Source: Sagittula sp. P11 (GTDB taxonomy: Bacteria > Pseudomonadota > Alphaproteobacteria > Rhodobacterales > Rhodobacteraceae). Taken from it: a stretch of 64,000 nt of DNA. Shown here in pieces: positions 1-8,165 of the stretch. Under the pieces are notes generated by a model. The model had not been told where the DNA came from, did no database searches, and saw only the letters and a list, made by a program, of their open reading frames with translations. Where the stretch lies: assembly GCF_002814095.1 (NCBI RefSeq), contig NZ_CP021913.1, forward strand, positions 4,346,501 to 4,410,500, given 5' to 3'. A program made the position numbers and the translations under genes. Positions within the stretch are counted from its first letter, which is position 1. Every line of letters begins with the position of its first letter.

Positions 1-947
1 TCGACATCGTCCGCAAGCTGTCGGCGGACGGGGTTGCGGTTGTCTTCGTCTCGCACCGGCTGGCCGAGGTGCTGGAGATCGCCGAACGTGTGACCGTGGT
101 GCGCGACGGCAACCTCGTGGGCGTTTACCCGACCGAAGGCATGACGCAGGCCCGGCTGGGCGAACTGATGACAGGCCACCTGATCGACGACACGGTCTCG
201 GCCCGCGACGTGGCGCCCGGCGCGGCAGAGGTCATTGAATGCGAGGGTCTGACCAGACGCGGCGAATTCACCGATGTCTCACTGAAGGTCCGCGCCGGCG
301 AGGTGCTGGGACTGACCGGCCTGATCGGCGCGGGGCGGACGGAACTGGCGCATGTCATGATGGGCATGCGCCCTGCCGACGGCGGCCGGATGCGGCTGGA
401 CGGACAGGAGTACGCGCCGCGTTCGATCCGAGAAGCCATAGCGCGCGGCATGGCCTATGTGTCGGAAGACCGGCTTTCGCTGGGCCTGCTGCAGAAGCAG
501 AGCATCGCGGACAACACGGTCATTTCTGTCCTGAAGAGGCTGACGGCTGCAACCGGGCTGATCTCGGACAGCCGCAAGTCGGAACTGGTCCGCCACTGGA
601 TCCGGGAACTGGGCGTCAAGATCGGCGCGCCGGAGGATGCCATCTCGACCCTTTCGGGCGGCAACCAGCAGAAGGTCGTGCTGGCGAAATGGCTGGCCAC
701 GGAACCGCGGCTCCTGATCCTCGACAGCCCCACCGTGGGTGTCGATGTCGGCGCACGGGCGGGGATCTTCCGCATCGTGCGGGCGCTGGCCGACGAGGGG
801 CTGGCGATCCTGCTGATTTCCGACGAGGTGACGGAGGTCATGCAGAACGCCGACCGTATCCTGCACATGGCCAATGGCCGCATCGTCGGAGAGGTCGACC
901 CGCGCACCATCACCGTCCCCGAACTGGAGGAGCGCATCTATGCGTAA
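1..947 (+). CDS. Sugar ABC importer ATP-binding protein (5' partial)
   Basis: This is the C-terminal 314 residues of a two-domain sugar importer ATPase of the RbsA/MglA type; the reading frame is open at the window edge, from base 3. The first visible residues carry the H-loop of domain 1 (VFVSHRLAEV). Domain 2 follows, with a glycine-rich loop GLIGAGRTELA in place of a full Walker A and a clear signature LSGGNQQKVVLAKWL. Its Walker B reads LLILDSPTVGVD, with Ser (codon 726-728) where the catalytic Glu is expected. One degenerate ATP site is common in this family, so the pair probably works with one active site. The next gene overlaps the stop codon by 8 bp, so this is the ATPase of the importer formed with the two permeases that follow. 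The binding protein gene must lie upstream of the window. Confidence 0.93.
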   Translation, partial: DIVRKLSADGVAVVFVSHRLAEVLEIAERVTVVRDGNLVGVYPTEGMTQARLGELMTGHLIDDTVSARDVAPGAAEVIECEGLTRRGEFTDVSLKVRAGEVLGLTGLIGAGRTELAHVMMGMRPADGGRMRLDGQEYAPRSIREAIARGMAYVSEDRLSLGLLQKQSIADNTVISVLKRLTAATGLISDSRKSELVRHWIRELGVKIGAPEDAISTLSGGNQQKVVLAKWLATEPRLLILDSPTVGVDVGARAGIFRIVRALADEGLAILLISDEVTEVMQNADRILHMANGRIVGEVDPRTITVPELEERIYA

Positions 948-1926
948 CTACACGGTCGAACTCCGCCTTGCGGTGGTGCTGGCGCTTATCTGCGCGGGCC
1001 TGTCGCTGGCCGCGCCGCAATTCGCGACCCTGCCGAATATCACCTCGCTGCTGAACAACAGTGCGGTCAACCTGATCTGGGCCGTGGGCCTGCTGGTCGT
1101 GCTGGTCGCGGGGGGGATCGATATCTCCTTCGCCGTGGCGTCGTCGGTGGTGCAGTACATCGCGGCCAAGCTGCTGATATCCATGGGCGGCGGCAACTGG
1201 CTGTTGGGCTTCCTGTTCTGCGGCTCGCTCGGCATCCTGCTGGGGCTGCTGAACGCCTGGCTGATCCACGGCTTCCGGATCATCTCCATCGTCGTGACCA
1301 TCGCCACCTTCAACGCCTTCTTCGGGCTGCTGATGTTCTTCACCGGCGGGCGCAACATCTACAACCTGCCGGACTGGTGGACGGCGCGGATCTTCATCTT
1401 CGAGCACGAGGGCGCGAACGGTGTCTGGTCGGAGCTGACGCTGCCCGTGGGGATCATGATCGGCTGCGTGATGGCGACCTGGGTTCTGCTCAGGCGCACC
1501 AACATCGGCCGGCAACTCTTTGCCTTCGGCGACAACCCGGAAGGCGCGCGTCGGGCTGGTGTCAACATCGCGGTCATGCAGGGCATCGCCTTCGGCTGGA
1601 TGGGCCTGATGGCCGGGATCGCCGGCCTCTGCCAGGTGAACATCGTGAAGGAGGTCGTGCCCAACGCGCTTTACGGACGGGAGCTCGACGTGCTGGCGGC
1701 GGTCGTGCTCGGCGGCGCGCGGCTTGGGGGCGGCAAGGGTACGATCCTCGGCTGCATCCTCGGCGTGATGTTCGTCGCCGTCACGCAGAACGGCCTGAAC
1801 CTGCTGGGTGTCTCTCCCTTCGCGTTCCAGATGATCATCGGCGCGGCGATCCTGATCGCGATCTCGACCTCGAACATCGACCTGACGCGCGTCCTGCGTC
1901 TGTCCAAGACGGAGGCCCGCGCATGA
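940..1926 (+). CDS. Sugar ABC importer permease 1
   Basis: This is a hydrophobic 328-residue inner-membrane protein of the ribose/xylose/galactose permease family (BPD_transp_2). It shows the family hallmarks: a GGIDISFAVASS stretch in an early membrane segment and the cytoplasmic coupling region around GRELDVLAAVVLGGARLGGGKGT near the C-terminus. I chose the ATG at 940 because GGAGG lies a few bases upstream and the product then begins directly at the first membrane helix. A longer in-frame start at 874 would add 22 non-hydrophobic residues lying inside the ATPase gene. It overlaps the ATPase gene by 8 bp and the second permease by 4 bp (ATGA), which indicates one transcript and a heterodimeric channel. 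The substrate is unknown, but the epimerase and kinase downstream point to a ketose or related sugar. Confidence 0.93.
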   Translation: MRNYTVELRLAVVLALICAGLSLAAPQFATLPNITSLLNNSAVNLIWAVGLLVVLVAGGIDISFAVASSVVQYIAAKLLISMGGGNWLLGFLFCGSLGILLGLLNAWLIHGFRIISIVVTIATFNAFFGLLMFFTGGRNIYNLPDWWTARIFIFEHEGANGVWSELTLPVGIMIGCVMATWVLLRRTNIGRQLFAFGDNPEGARRAGVNIAVMQGIAFGWMGLMAGIAGLCQVNIVKEVVPNALYGRELDVLAAVVLGGARLGGGKGTILGCILGVMFVAVTQNGLNLLGVSPFAFQMIIGAAILIAISTSNIDLTRVLRLSKTEARA

Positions 1927-2945
1927 TGGCCCGTGCATCGACCTCACCCAAAGTCGCAACAGAGCCCCGCAAGGCGCTGATCGGCAAGGAGAACCTAGGC
2001 CTTCTGGCGATGCTTGCCGCGCTGGTGGTTGCCTTCGCGCTGGCCTCTGACCGGTTCCTGACAGCAGCCAACCTCGGCTCCATGGGGTTCCAGATGCCGC
2101 TCTTGGGGCTGCTGACGCTGGCCATGCTGGCGCCCATCGTTTCCGGCGGCCTGAACCTTGCCATCGTCTACACGGCGAACATCAGCGGGCTGACGCTGGC
2201 CTGGACGCTGATGCAGTTCGGCGGGGCGGAGGCAGGCATCCCCGCCTTCATCCTCGGCTGCGCGCTGGCGCTGGTCGTGGGCGCCGCAGCGGGGGCGACC
2301 ATGGGGCTTGTCATCGCCTACATCGGCGCGCACCCGATCCTCGTGTCGCTCGCCATGATGATCTTCCTGCGCGGTTTGGGGGAGTTCCTGACCCGTGGCG
2401 GCGACATCTCGGGCTTTCCCGGCTACATGAACGTGCTGGGCCACGGGTCCCTCATGGGCATTCCCGTGCCGCTGATCCTGTTTGCCGTCATCGCGCTGGC
2501 CTGGCACGTCCTGCTGCGCCGCACGCCGCACGGCTTCTCCGTCTACATGACCGGATCGAACATGCGCGCGGCCGAGTACGCGGGCCTCAACGCCAAGCGC
2601 ACTCTGGTCCTGATCTACACGCTCTCGGGCATCCTCTGCGCCGTGGCGGGCATCCTCATGGCGGCGCGGTTCAATTCGGTCCGCGTGGGCCATGGCGAGG
2701 CGATGCTGCTGATCACCGTGCTTGCCTGCTTCCTCGGCGGGATCGACCCTTTCGGCGGGCATGGCCGAGTGGCCCCCGTCATCCTATCGCTGGTCATCCT
2801 CCAGGTGCTGTCCTCCGGGCTGAACCTGATCGGTGCCAACCAGCATCTTGCAACCGCCGTCTGGGGCCTGTTCCTGATCGCCGTCATGGTTCTGCGATCC
2901 GACCGGCTGAAACGGGCATTCCGACTTTCGCGAAAGGACACGTAA
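1923..2945 (+). CDS. Sugar ABC importer permease 2
   Basis: This is a 340-residue inner-membrane permease of the same BPD_transp_2 family as its neighbour. After a polar N-terminus of about 25 residues it has a run of hydrophobic segments. The glycine-rich IVSGGLNLAIVYTANISGL region stands where the family normally has GGIDLSVG. A C-terminal cytoplasmic stretch, ACFLGGIDPFGGHGR, resembles the coupling loop but is less canonical than in permease 1. The ATG at 1923 overlaps the previous stop as ATGA, and the TAA at its end overlaps the next start (TAATG). With permease 1 it should form the transmembrane heterodimer. A homodimeric role is unlikely, because both genes sit in one operon and differ clearly. 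Confidence 0.92.
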   Translation: MMARASTSPKVATEPRKALIGKENLGLLAMLAALVVAFALASDRFLTAANLGSMGFQMPLLGLLTLAMLAPIVSGGLNLAIVYTANISGLTLAWTLMQFGGAEAGIPAFILGCALALVVGAAAGATMGLVIAYIGAHPILVSLAMMIFLRGLGEFLTRGGDISGFPGYMNVLGHGSLMGIPVPLILFAVIALAWHVLLRRTPHGFSVYMTGSNMRAAEYAGLNAKRTLVLIYTLSGILCAVAGILMAARFNSVRVGHGEAMLLITVLACFLGGIDPFGGHGRVAPVILSLVILQVLSSGLNLIGANQHLATAVWGLFLIAVMVLRSDRLKRAFRLSRKDT

Positions 2946-3793
2946 TGGAAGGCTTTGGCGTACACACAAGCATGTGGACGATGAACTGGGACCGCGAGGG
3001 CGCCGAACGCGCCGTCGCCGGGGCGAAGGAATACGGGGTCGATTTCATCGAGATCCCGATGCTGCGCCCCTCCGAGGTCGACACCGCACACACCGCCGCG
3101 CTGATCGAGAAGAACGGACTGCGCGCGATCTGCTCGCTTGGCCTGCCGGAGCAGTACTGGGCCTCCGTCAACCCGGAAGGCGCCATCGACTACCTGAAGC
3201 TGTCGATCGACAAGACCAAGGCCTGCGGCGCGGAGGCACTGTCGGGCGTGACCTTCGGCGGCATCGGCCAGCGCACCGGCACCTGGCCCACACAGGGCGA
3301 ATACGACAACATCGCCACTGTGCTGGATTCAGCGTCGAAGTATGCGAAACAGGCCGGTCTGCTCTTTGGGATCGAGCCGGTGAACCGCTACGAGAACCAC
3401 CTCATCAACACCGGCTGGCAGGCGCGCGACATGATCGAGCGTGTGGGCTCCGACAACATCTTCATCCACCTCGACACCTACCACATGAACATCGAGGAGA
3501 AGGGTGCCGGCAACGGCATCCTCGATGCGCGCGACTACCTGAAGTACATCCACCTGAGCGAAAGCGACCGCGGCACACCGGGCGAAGGCACTTGCGACTG
3601 GGACGAGATCTTTGCAACCCTGAAGGCCATCGACTTCAAGGGGGGACTCGCCATGGAGAGCTTCATCAACATGCCGCCCGAGGTGGGCTTCGGCCTCGCC
3701 GTCTGGCGGCCGGTGGCGAAGGATCACGACGAGGTCATGTCGAAGGGCCTGCCGTTCCTGCGCAACAAGGCCGCGCAATACCGGCTGATCTGA
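2945..3793 (+). CDS. D-tagatose/D-psicose 3-epimerase-like sugar epimerase
   Basis: This 282-residue (beta/alpha)8 protein belongs to the xylose-isomerase-like AP endonuclease 2 superfamily. Its metal and catalytic residues match the ketose 3-epimerase subgroup: Glu144 in GIEPVNRYE, Asp177 in HLDTYHMNIEE, His203 and Arg209 in HLSESDRGTPGEG, and Glu238 in AMESF. The EPVNRYE and HLSESDRG motifs are typical of D-tagatose/D-psicose 3-epimerases, which use Mn2+ or Co2+ to invert C3 of free ketohexoses. The length matches the family (about 280-300). The start is the ATG of a TAATG junction with permease 2, and the stop overlaps the kinase start, so the enzyme is co-made with the importer and probably acts on its substrate in the cytosol. 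Related enzymes act on erythrulose or sugar phosphates, so the exact substrate is not settled. Confidence 0.85.
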   Translation: MEGFGVHTSMWTMNWDREGAERAVAGAKEYGVDFIEIPMLRPSEVDTAHTAALIEKNGLRAICSLGLPEQYWASVNPEGAIDYLKLSIDKTKACGAEALSGVTFGGIGQRTGTWPTQGEYDNIATVLDSASKYAKQAGLLFGIEPVNRYENHLINTGWQARDMIERVGSDNIFIHLDTYHMNIEEKGAGNGILDARDYLKYIHLSESDRGTPGEGTCDWDEIFATLKAIDFKGGLAMESFINMPPEVGFGLAVWRPVAKDHDEVMSKGLPFLRNKAAQYRLI

Positions 3794-4455
3794 TGGCCCG
3801 CACCGTCGATATGGAGGGCCTCCGCACGGAGGCCCTTGCCCTGTTGGATCGCCCGGGCCGGCAGTTCATAGCCATCGCTGGCGCGCCGGGTTCGGGCAAG
3901 AGCACGACCGTCGAGCAACTGTTCGAGGCGCTCGAGGCCAGCCATCCCGGTTTGGCCGCGATCCTGCCGATGGACGGGTTTCATTACGACGACGCGGTTC
4001 TGCACGCGATGAACCGCCGCCCGTGGAAGGGCGCGCCGGACACTTTCGACGTGGGCGGACTCGCCTCGGTTTTGGACCGGCTGAAGCCGGGCAGGGAGGT
4101 GGTGGCCGTCCCGGTCTTCGACCGAGAGCTGGAAATCTCGCGCGGGTCGGCGCGGCTGATCGGGACGGAGGCGCGGCTCATCCTCTGCGAGGGCAACTAC
4201 CTGCTGCTGAACCGTGCGCCGTGGGACCGTCTGGCGGGGCGCTTCGACCTGGACGTGACGATCGACGTCCCCGAAGAGGAACTTGCCCGCCGGTTGCGCC
4301 GCCGCTGGGTGCACTACAAGCTGACCGAGGAAGAAATCCGGGCGAAGCTGGAGGACAACGACCTCCCGAACGGGCGCACTGTTAGAGCGGAGAGCCGCGA
4401 GCCGGACCTCGTTCTGATCCAGACGCGCGCCGGGCAGGACCCGCGGCCCTCCTGA
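3793..4455 (+). CDS. P-loop nucleoside/sugar kinase (FrcK/uridine-kinase-like)
   Basis: This is a 220-residue P-loop kinase of the uridine kinase/phosphoribulokinase/pantothenate kinase fold. The Walker A is GAPGSGKST at residues 30-38. It is followed by the MDGFHYDD stretch typical of the family's substrate loop, then LILCEGNYLLLN, which corresponds to the second strand and acidic residue in uridine kinases. A lid-like basic segment (LARRLRRRWVHYKL) follows. Similar small kinases accompany fructose and sugar-alcohol importers in rhizobia (FrcK), so a role in phosphorylating the imported or epimerised sugar is a reasonable inference; none is demonstrated. The ATG shares its first base with the epimerase stop. 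It is the last intact gene of this operon. Confidence 0.82.
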   Translation: MARTVDMEGLRTEALALLDRPGRQFIAIAGAPGSGKSTTVEQLFEALEASHPGLAAILPMDGFHYDDAVLHAMNRRPWKGAPDTFDVGGLASVLDRLKPGREVVAVPVFDRELEISRGSARLIGTEARLILCEGNYLLLNRAPWDRLAGRFDLDVTIDVPEEELARRLRRRWVHYKLTEEEIRAKLEDNDLPNGRTVRAESREPDLVLIQTRAGQDPRPS

Positions 4456-4525
4456 CCGCCTGTTTATTGAATGCGGATGCGTCTGTTTGAGGCGGCCTAC
4501 CGCTCCCGGCACATTGCAGTCCGGG

Positions 4526-4585
4526 GCCCTCCGGTTGGCCGTTCAGAGGTGCGGTGCGCCTAGCGCGCGGTCGGCGCCGGAGGGC
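4526..4585. repeat. 9-bp inverted repeat between convergent genes
   Basis: The arms GCCCTCCGG (4526-4534) and CCGGAGGGC (4577-4585) are perfect inverted repeats 42 bases apart, with a smaller GCGC-CTA-GCGC hairpin between them. The element lies between the kinase stop and the end of the reverse-oriented dehydrogenase remnant. It may end transcripts from both sides, but there is no T-run after either arm, so a terminator is only a guess. Confidence 0.35.
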
Positions 4586-4619
4586 ACCTCGTGCATGCGC
4601 CCACCGGCCAAGGTATCCC

Positions 4620-5095
4620 TCACCAGCAGCAGAAGCCGCCGTCCACCAGCAGGTCCACGCCGGTGACGAAGGACGACGCGTTCGACAGCAGGAAAACAGC
4701 GGGGCCGACCATCTCGTCGACGCTGGCCATGCGTTGCATTGGCGTCTGGCTTTCGAACTCCTTGGTCTGGTGCACCATCTCGGGCCGGGTGTTCATCGGC
4801 GTCGCGGTATAGCCCGGAGAGATCGTGTTGACGCGGATGCCGTGACCGACCCATTCCATCGCGCGCCCCTGTGCTCGGCAGGTCAGCCAGATGCCCTTCA
4901 TGTTGATGTCCATGAGGGCCTGGTACTGGTCTTCCTCCATCTCCTCGTTCCTGTTGGCGTTGGCGATCCCGGCGGCGTTCAGGCACAAGGTCAGCGGCCC
5001 TAATTCGCCTTCGGTCTGCGCCACCGTATCGGTGAAGCGGCGGCGCATTTCCTCGAGGCGACCCTCCAGCCGGGTGAGATCATCGGCGTGTCTAG
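4620..5095 (-). pseudogene. Decayed short-chain dehydrogenase/reductase
   Basis: The reverse-strand frame ends in a typical SDR C-terminus: GIRVNTISPGYTATPMNTRP, then FVTGVDLLVDGGF and the stop. Further upstream it has the NAAGIANANR and DINMKGIWLTC elements of strand 4 and helix 4. Two parts are gone. First, the N-terminal Rossmann segment with its Gly motif is absent; recognisable homology fades near 5095. Second, the text jumps from GRAM straight to EWVGHG, removing about 40-45 residues that normally hold the catalytic Ser and the YxxxK pair. The reading frame survives, so the deletion was in frame, and the GCGATGG-like sequence at the junction suggests recombination between short repeats. 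Homologues of this type oxidise polyols or ketoses and fit the sugar operon next door, but this copy cannot be an active dehydrogenase. Confidence 0.75.
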
Positions 5096-5588
5096 CTGGT
5101 TGGAAACCATCCTGCGGATGGTCGACAACATCCATCCGATGAAGTGTGGCAAGGCGCGCGTTGTGGTGCTGCGCTGGCGTGAACCATTCCCGGCGGCGAT
5201 TGCTGTGCATCGGATTCGGCGTGGCGAGGTGATTCTCGATCTACTTTGCCGTCGTGTTGGGCGGTGGAAGAGGTGCTCGTATGGGAGGAGTGATTGTCTG
5301 CGTGTCATTCAGCATTTTTCATAGGTTTTCGGCCTGTCAGAGACACCTTGACCCGAGCAAAATACAACTCATCCGAAGAGCAGCACTCCGCGGCTGGCCA
5401 ACAGGTCAGCGGACTGTATCACTCCACCACCTGCAGTGCGCCCAAAGATTAAAGTTGGCGCGCAATTCATTGAATATGCGCGCATACTTGGATCGTTTCG
5501 TCTCCCAAAACTCACCGGTTTACAAAAGTGATAAAATAATACTTAATTGATTCACGGAGCGTCAGAAGGCTCCGACAGGGAGGACATC
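5096..5588. other. Intergenic region before ytfQ, no gene seen
   Basis: No reading frame here looks like a known protein on either strand. The first part, up to about 5330, may be debris from whatever removed the dehydrogenase N-terminus; I see no terminal inverted repeats or transposase motif. The second part is AT-rich, as expected for a promoter. It holds the palindrome listed separately and a small leader hairpin, GGAGC (5556-5560) with GCTCC (5569-5573), just before the ytfQ ribosome binding site AGGGAGG. Confidence 0.6.
5458..5483. promoter_or_regulatory. Near-perfect palindrome, candidate operator upstream of ytfQ
   Basis: The left arm GCGCGCAATTCA (5458-5469) and right arm TGAATATGCGCGC (5471-5483) are reverse complements except for one extra A, around a single central T. 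The site lies about 105 bases before the ytfQ start in an AT-rich stretch. Size and symmetry fit a dimeric repressor or activator. The FadR/GntR regulator encoded at the end of this operon is one candidate, although FadR-type sites are usually shorter, and a LacI-type protein elsewhere is another. Confidence 0.5.
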
Positions 5589-6542
5589 ATGACATTCAAG
5601 ACAACGCTACTGGCGTCCACGCTCGCTATTGCTCCGCTGGCCGCGATGGCCGCAGATCTGACCATCGGTTTCAGCCAGATCGGCTCCGAATCCGGATGGC
5701 GCGCGGCAGAGACCACCGTCACCAAGCAGGAAGCCGAAAAGCGCGGCATCGACCTCAAGTTTGCCGACGCGCAGCAGAAGCAGGAGAACCAGATCAAGGC
5801 GATCCGCAGCTTCATCGCGCAGGGCGTCGACGCGATCCTCGTGGCCCCCGTGGTCGCCACCGGCTGGGACGAGGTCCTGGAAGAGGCGAAGGACGCGGAC
5901 ATCCCGGTCGTCCTGCTCGACCGCACAGTGGATGCCGACAAGTCGCTCTACCTGACCGCCGTGACCTCCGACCTCGTGCACGAGGGTCGCGTTGCCGGTG
6001 AATGGCTGGTGAGCGAGATGGGCGACGAGGAGTGCCGCATCGTCGAACTGCAGGGCACCACCGGTTCGTCGCCCGCCATCGACCGCAAGAAGGGGTTCGA
6101 GGAAGGTATCGCCGGCCACGACAACCTGCAGATCGTGCGCAGCCAGACGGGCGATTTCACCCGCGCACAGGGCAAGGTCGTCATGGAAAGCTTCCTGAAG
6201 GCCGAGGGCGGAGAGAACATCTGCGCGCTTTACGCCCACAACGACGACATGGCCGTCGGCGCGATCCAGGCGATCAAGGAAGCCGGCCTGAAGCCGGGCG
6301 AGGACATCAAGATCGTCGCCATCGACGCGGTGCCGGATGCGCACAAGGCGATTGCCGAGGGCGAGATGAACGCCACCATCGAGCTGACGCCGAACATGGC
6401 CGGACCCGCGCTCGACGCGCTGGAGGCCTACCTGGCCGACGGCACCGAGCCGGAGAAATGGATCCAGACCGAATCCAAGCTGTTCACCAGCGAAGACGAC
6501 AACCAGGCGATCTACGAAATGAAGAAAGACCTGGGTTACTGA
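5589..6542 (+). CDS. ytfQ: Periplasmic galactofuranose-type sugar-binding protein
   Basis: This 317-residue periplasmic binding protein starts with a clear Sec signal peptide (MTFKTTLLASTLAIAPLAAMA, cleavage after AMA). The mature part opens with DLTIGFSQIGSESGWRAAE and continues with ADAQQKQENQIKAIRSF, VAPVVATGWDEVL, RSQTGDFTRAQGK, YAHNDDMAVGAIQAIKEAGLKPG and ELTPNMAGPALDALE. These match E. coli YtfQ closely along the whole chain. YtfQ is known to bind galactofuranose, so the furanose form of galactose or a related sugar is the likely ligand. The ATG at 5589 is chosen over an upstream in-frame ATG at 5547 because of the AGGGAGG site just before it and because the signal peptide then begins correctly. 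It is first in the operon and is separated from ytfR by strong hairpins, consistent with higher expression of the binding protein. Confidence 0.93.
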   Translation: MTFKTTLLASTLAIAPLAAMAADLTIGFSQIGSESGWRAAETTVTKQEAEKRGIDLKFADAQQKQENQIKAIRSFIAQGVDAILVAPVVATGWDEVLEEAKDADIPVVLLDRTVDADKSLYLTAVTSDLVHEGRVAGEWLVSEMGDEECRIVELQGTTGSSPAIDRKKGFEEGIAGHDNLQIVRSQTGDFTRAQGKVVMESFLKAEGGENICALYAHNDDMAVGAIQAIKEAGLKPGEDIKIVAIDAVPDAHKAIAEGEMNATIELTPNMAGPALDALEAYLADGTEPEKWIQTESKLFTSEDDNQAIYEMKKDLGY

Positions 6543-6550
6543 CTCCTCCG

Positions 6551-6601
6551 GAGAGTGGGCGCGCTCTCCCTCGTCCGCCGGGCCGATCACGGGCCCGGCG
6601 G
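6551..6601 (+). terminator. Two hairpins between ytfQ and ytfR (attenuator-like)
   Basis: A perfect 10-bp stem, CCGCCGGGCC (6575-6584) with GGCCCGGCGG (6592-6601), closes a 7-base loop and is followed by CATTTCCTT, a weak T-rich tail. A smaller stem, GAGAG (6551-6555) with CTCTC (6564-6568), precedes it. Such structures after binding-protein genes commonly stop part of the transcripts or protect the upstream mRNA end, giving more binding protein than transporter. Full termination is unlikely, because ytfR has no other obvious promoter. Confidence 0.6.
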
Positions 6602-6644
6602 CATTTCCTTAGGCAGATCCCGGCACCGCCGGTAAGGTTTTCCC

Positions 6645-8165
6645 ATGAAAGACACGCTGACACCCGATGACCGCCCGGTGCTGCGGGCGCGCGGGGTATC
6701 CAAGTTCTTCCCCGGCACCATCGCGCTCGACGATGTGGACCTCGCGCTGAGGCCCGGCGAGGTGCATGCACTGCTGGGCGAGAACGGGGCCGGAAAGTCG
6801 ACGCTGATCAAGTGCCTGACCGGCGCTTATCGGCGCGACGCGGGAGTGATCGAACTGGACGGGCAGGCGGTCGAGCCGCAGTCCACCGCCGACAGCCAGA
6901 AGCTGGGCATCGGCACGGTCTACCAGGAGGTCAACCTGCTGCCCAACCTGACCGTGGCCGAGAACCTGTTCCTCGGGCGCCAGCCGATGCGCCTGGGTTT
7001 CGTCGCGCGGCGGCGGATGAACCGTGAGGCGCAGGAGGTTCTGGCGGGCTATGGTCTGGACGTCGACCCCGGTGAACCGCTGACCGCCTATTCGGTCGCC
7101 ATCCAGCAGGTCATCGCCATCGCCCGCGCGGTCGAGATGTCGGGCAAGGTGCTGATCCTCGACGAACCAACGGCCAGCCTCGACCGGGAAGAGGTGCAAC
7201 TGCTCTTCGGTGTGATCAGGCAACTGACGGCACGCGGGCTGGCGGTGGTCTTCATCACGCACTTCCTCGACCAGGTCTTCGAGATATCGGACCGCGCGAC
7301 GGTTCTGCGGAACGGCCGCGTCGTGGGCACGGTGAAACTGTCCGAAGTATCGCCGCGCGATGTCATAACAATGATGCTGGGCCGCCAGTTGGAGGCACGG
7401 GTCAAGCGCCATGAGGTCGGCCCGGCGGGCAAGGGTCTTGTCGCCATCGACGGGCTGGCCAAGCGCGGCATGATCGAGCCGTTCTCGCTGAACATCCGGG
7501 AAGGCGAGGTGGTCGGCCTGGCAGGTCTGCTGGGCTCGGGCCGGACGGAGACGTGCAATCTTATCTTCGGCGCGGTGCAGGCCGACCAGGGACGTATCCT
7601 GTTGCGGGACAAGGAGATTTCCGTGTCCCGGCCGCGAGACGCCATCGCCCATCGCTTTGCCCTTTGTCCGGAGGACCGCAAGGTGGACGGCATCGTCGGC
7701 GACCTGTCCGTGCGGGACAACATCATCCTTGCGCTGCAGGCGCGGCAGGGCTGGATGCGGCCGATTCCGCGCGCCAAGATCAACGAGATCGCCGAGAGCT
7801 ATGTGCGGGCGCTGGACATCCGGCTGGCCTCTCTCGATATGCCGATCCGGCTGTTGTCGGGCGGCAACCAGCAGAAGGCGCTGCTCGCGCGCTGGCTGGC
7901 GACCAATCCCGATTTCCTCATCCTCGACGAACCCACGCGCGGCATCGATGTGGGCGCCCACGCCGAGATCATCGCCCTGATCGAGCAATTGCGCGCGGAC
8001 GGCATGGCCCTTCTGGTCGCCTCGTCCGAGCTGGAGGAACTGGTAGCCTACAGCACCCGCGTCGTGGTGCTGCGCGACCGGCAGCAGGTCTCGGAACTGA
8101 AGGGCGACGCGATCACGCCCGAAAACATCGTGCGGGCGATTGCGGACGAAGGAGAGGCTGCCTGA
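6645..8165 (+). CDS. ytfR: Galactofuranose-type ABC importer ATPase (two domains)
   Basis: This complete 506-residue tandem ATPase of the RbsA/MglA/YtfR type has the usual length for the family. Domain 1 has Walker A GENGAGKST (residues 45-53) and Walker B VLILDEPTASLD with Asp173-Glu174. Its signature is the unorthodox YSVAIQQVIAIARA instead of LSGGQ, as also seen in YtfR homologues. Domain 2 begins at about residue 260. It has the reduced loop GLLGSGRTETCN in place of Walker A, an intact signature LSGGNQQKALLARWL and Walker B FLILDEPTRGIDVG. The pairing of a full P-loop in one half with a good signature in the other is standard. The ATG overlaps nothing upstream, while the stop overlaps the ytfT start. 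Confidence 0.94.
   Translation: MKDTLTPDDRPVLRARGVSKFFPGTIALDDVDLALRPGEVHALLGENGAGKSTLIKCLTGAYRRDAGVIELDGQAVEPQSTADSQKLGIGTVYQEVNLLPNLTVAENLFLGRQPMRLGFVARRRMNREAQEVLAGYGLDVDPGEPLTAYSVAIQQVIAIARAVEMSGKVLILDEPTASLDREEVQLLFGVIRQLTARGLAVVFITHFLDQVFEISDRATVLRNGRVVGTVKLSEVSPRDVITMMLGRQLEARVKRHEVGPAGKGLVAIDGLAKRGMIEPFSLNIREGEVVGLAGLLGSGRTETCNLIFGAVQADQGRILLRDKEISVSRPRDAIAHRFALCPEDRKVDGIVGDLSVRDNIILALQARQGWMRPIPRAKINEIAESYVRALDIRLASLDMPIRLLSGGNQQKALLARWLATNPDFLILDEPTRGIDVGAHAEIIALIEQLRADGMALLVASSELEELVAYSTRVVVLRDRQQVSELKGDAITPENIVRAIADEGEAA

Noticed and set aside
4620-5210. Intact 196-residue dehydrogenase
   Set aside because: It lacks both the Rossmann Gly motif and the catalytic Ser/Tyr/Lys, so only a remnant can be supported.
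5088-5550. Small genes or insertion-sequence remnant between the broken dehydrogenase and ytfQ
   Set aside because: No terminal inverted repeats, transposase motif or ribosome binding site can be pointed to; the region is better described as intergenic.
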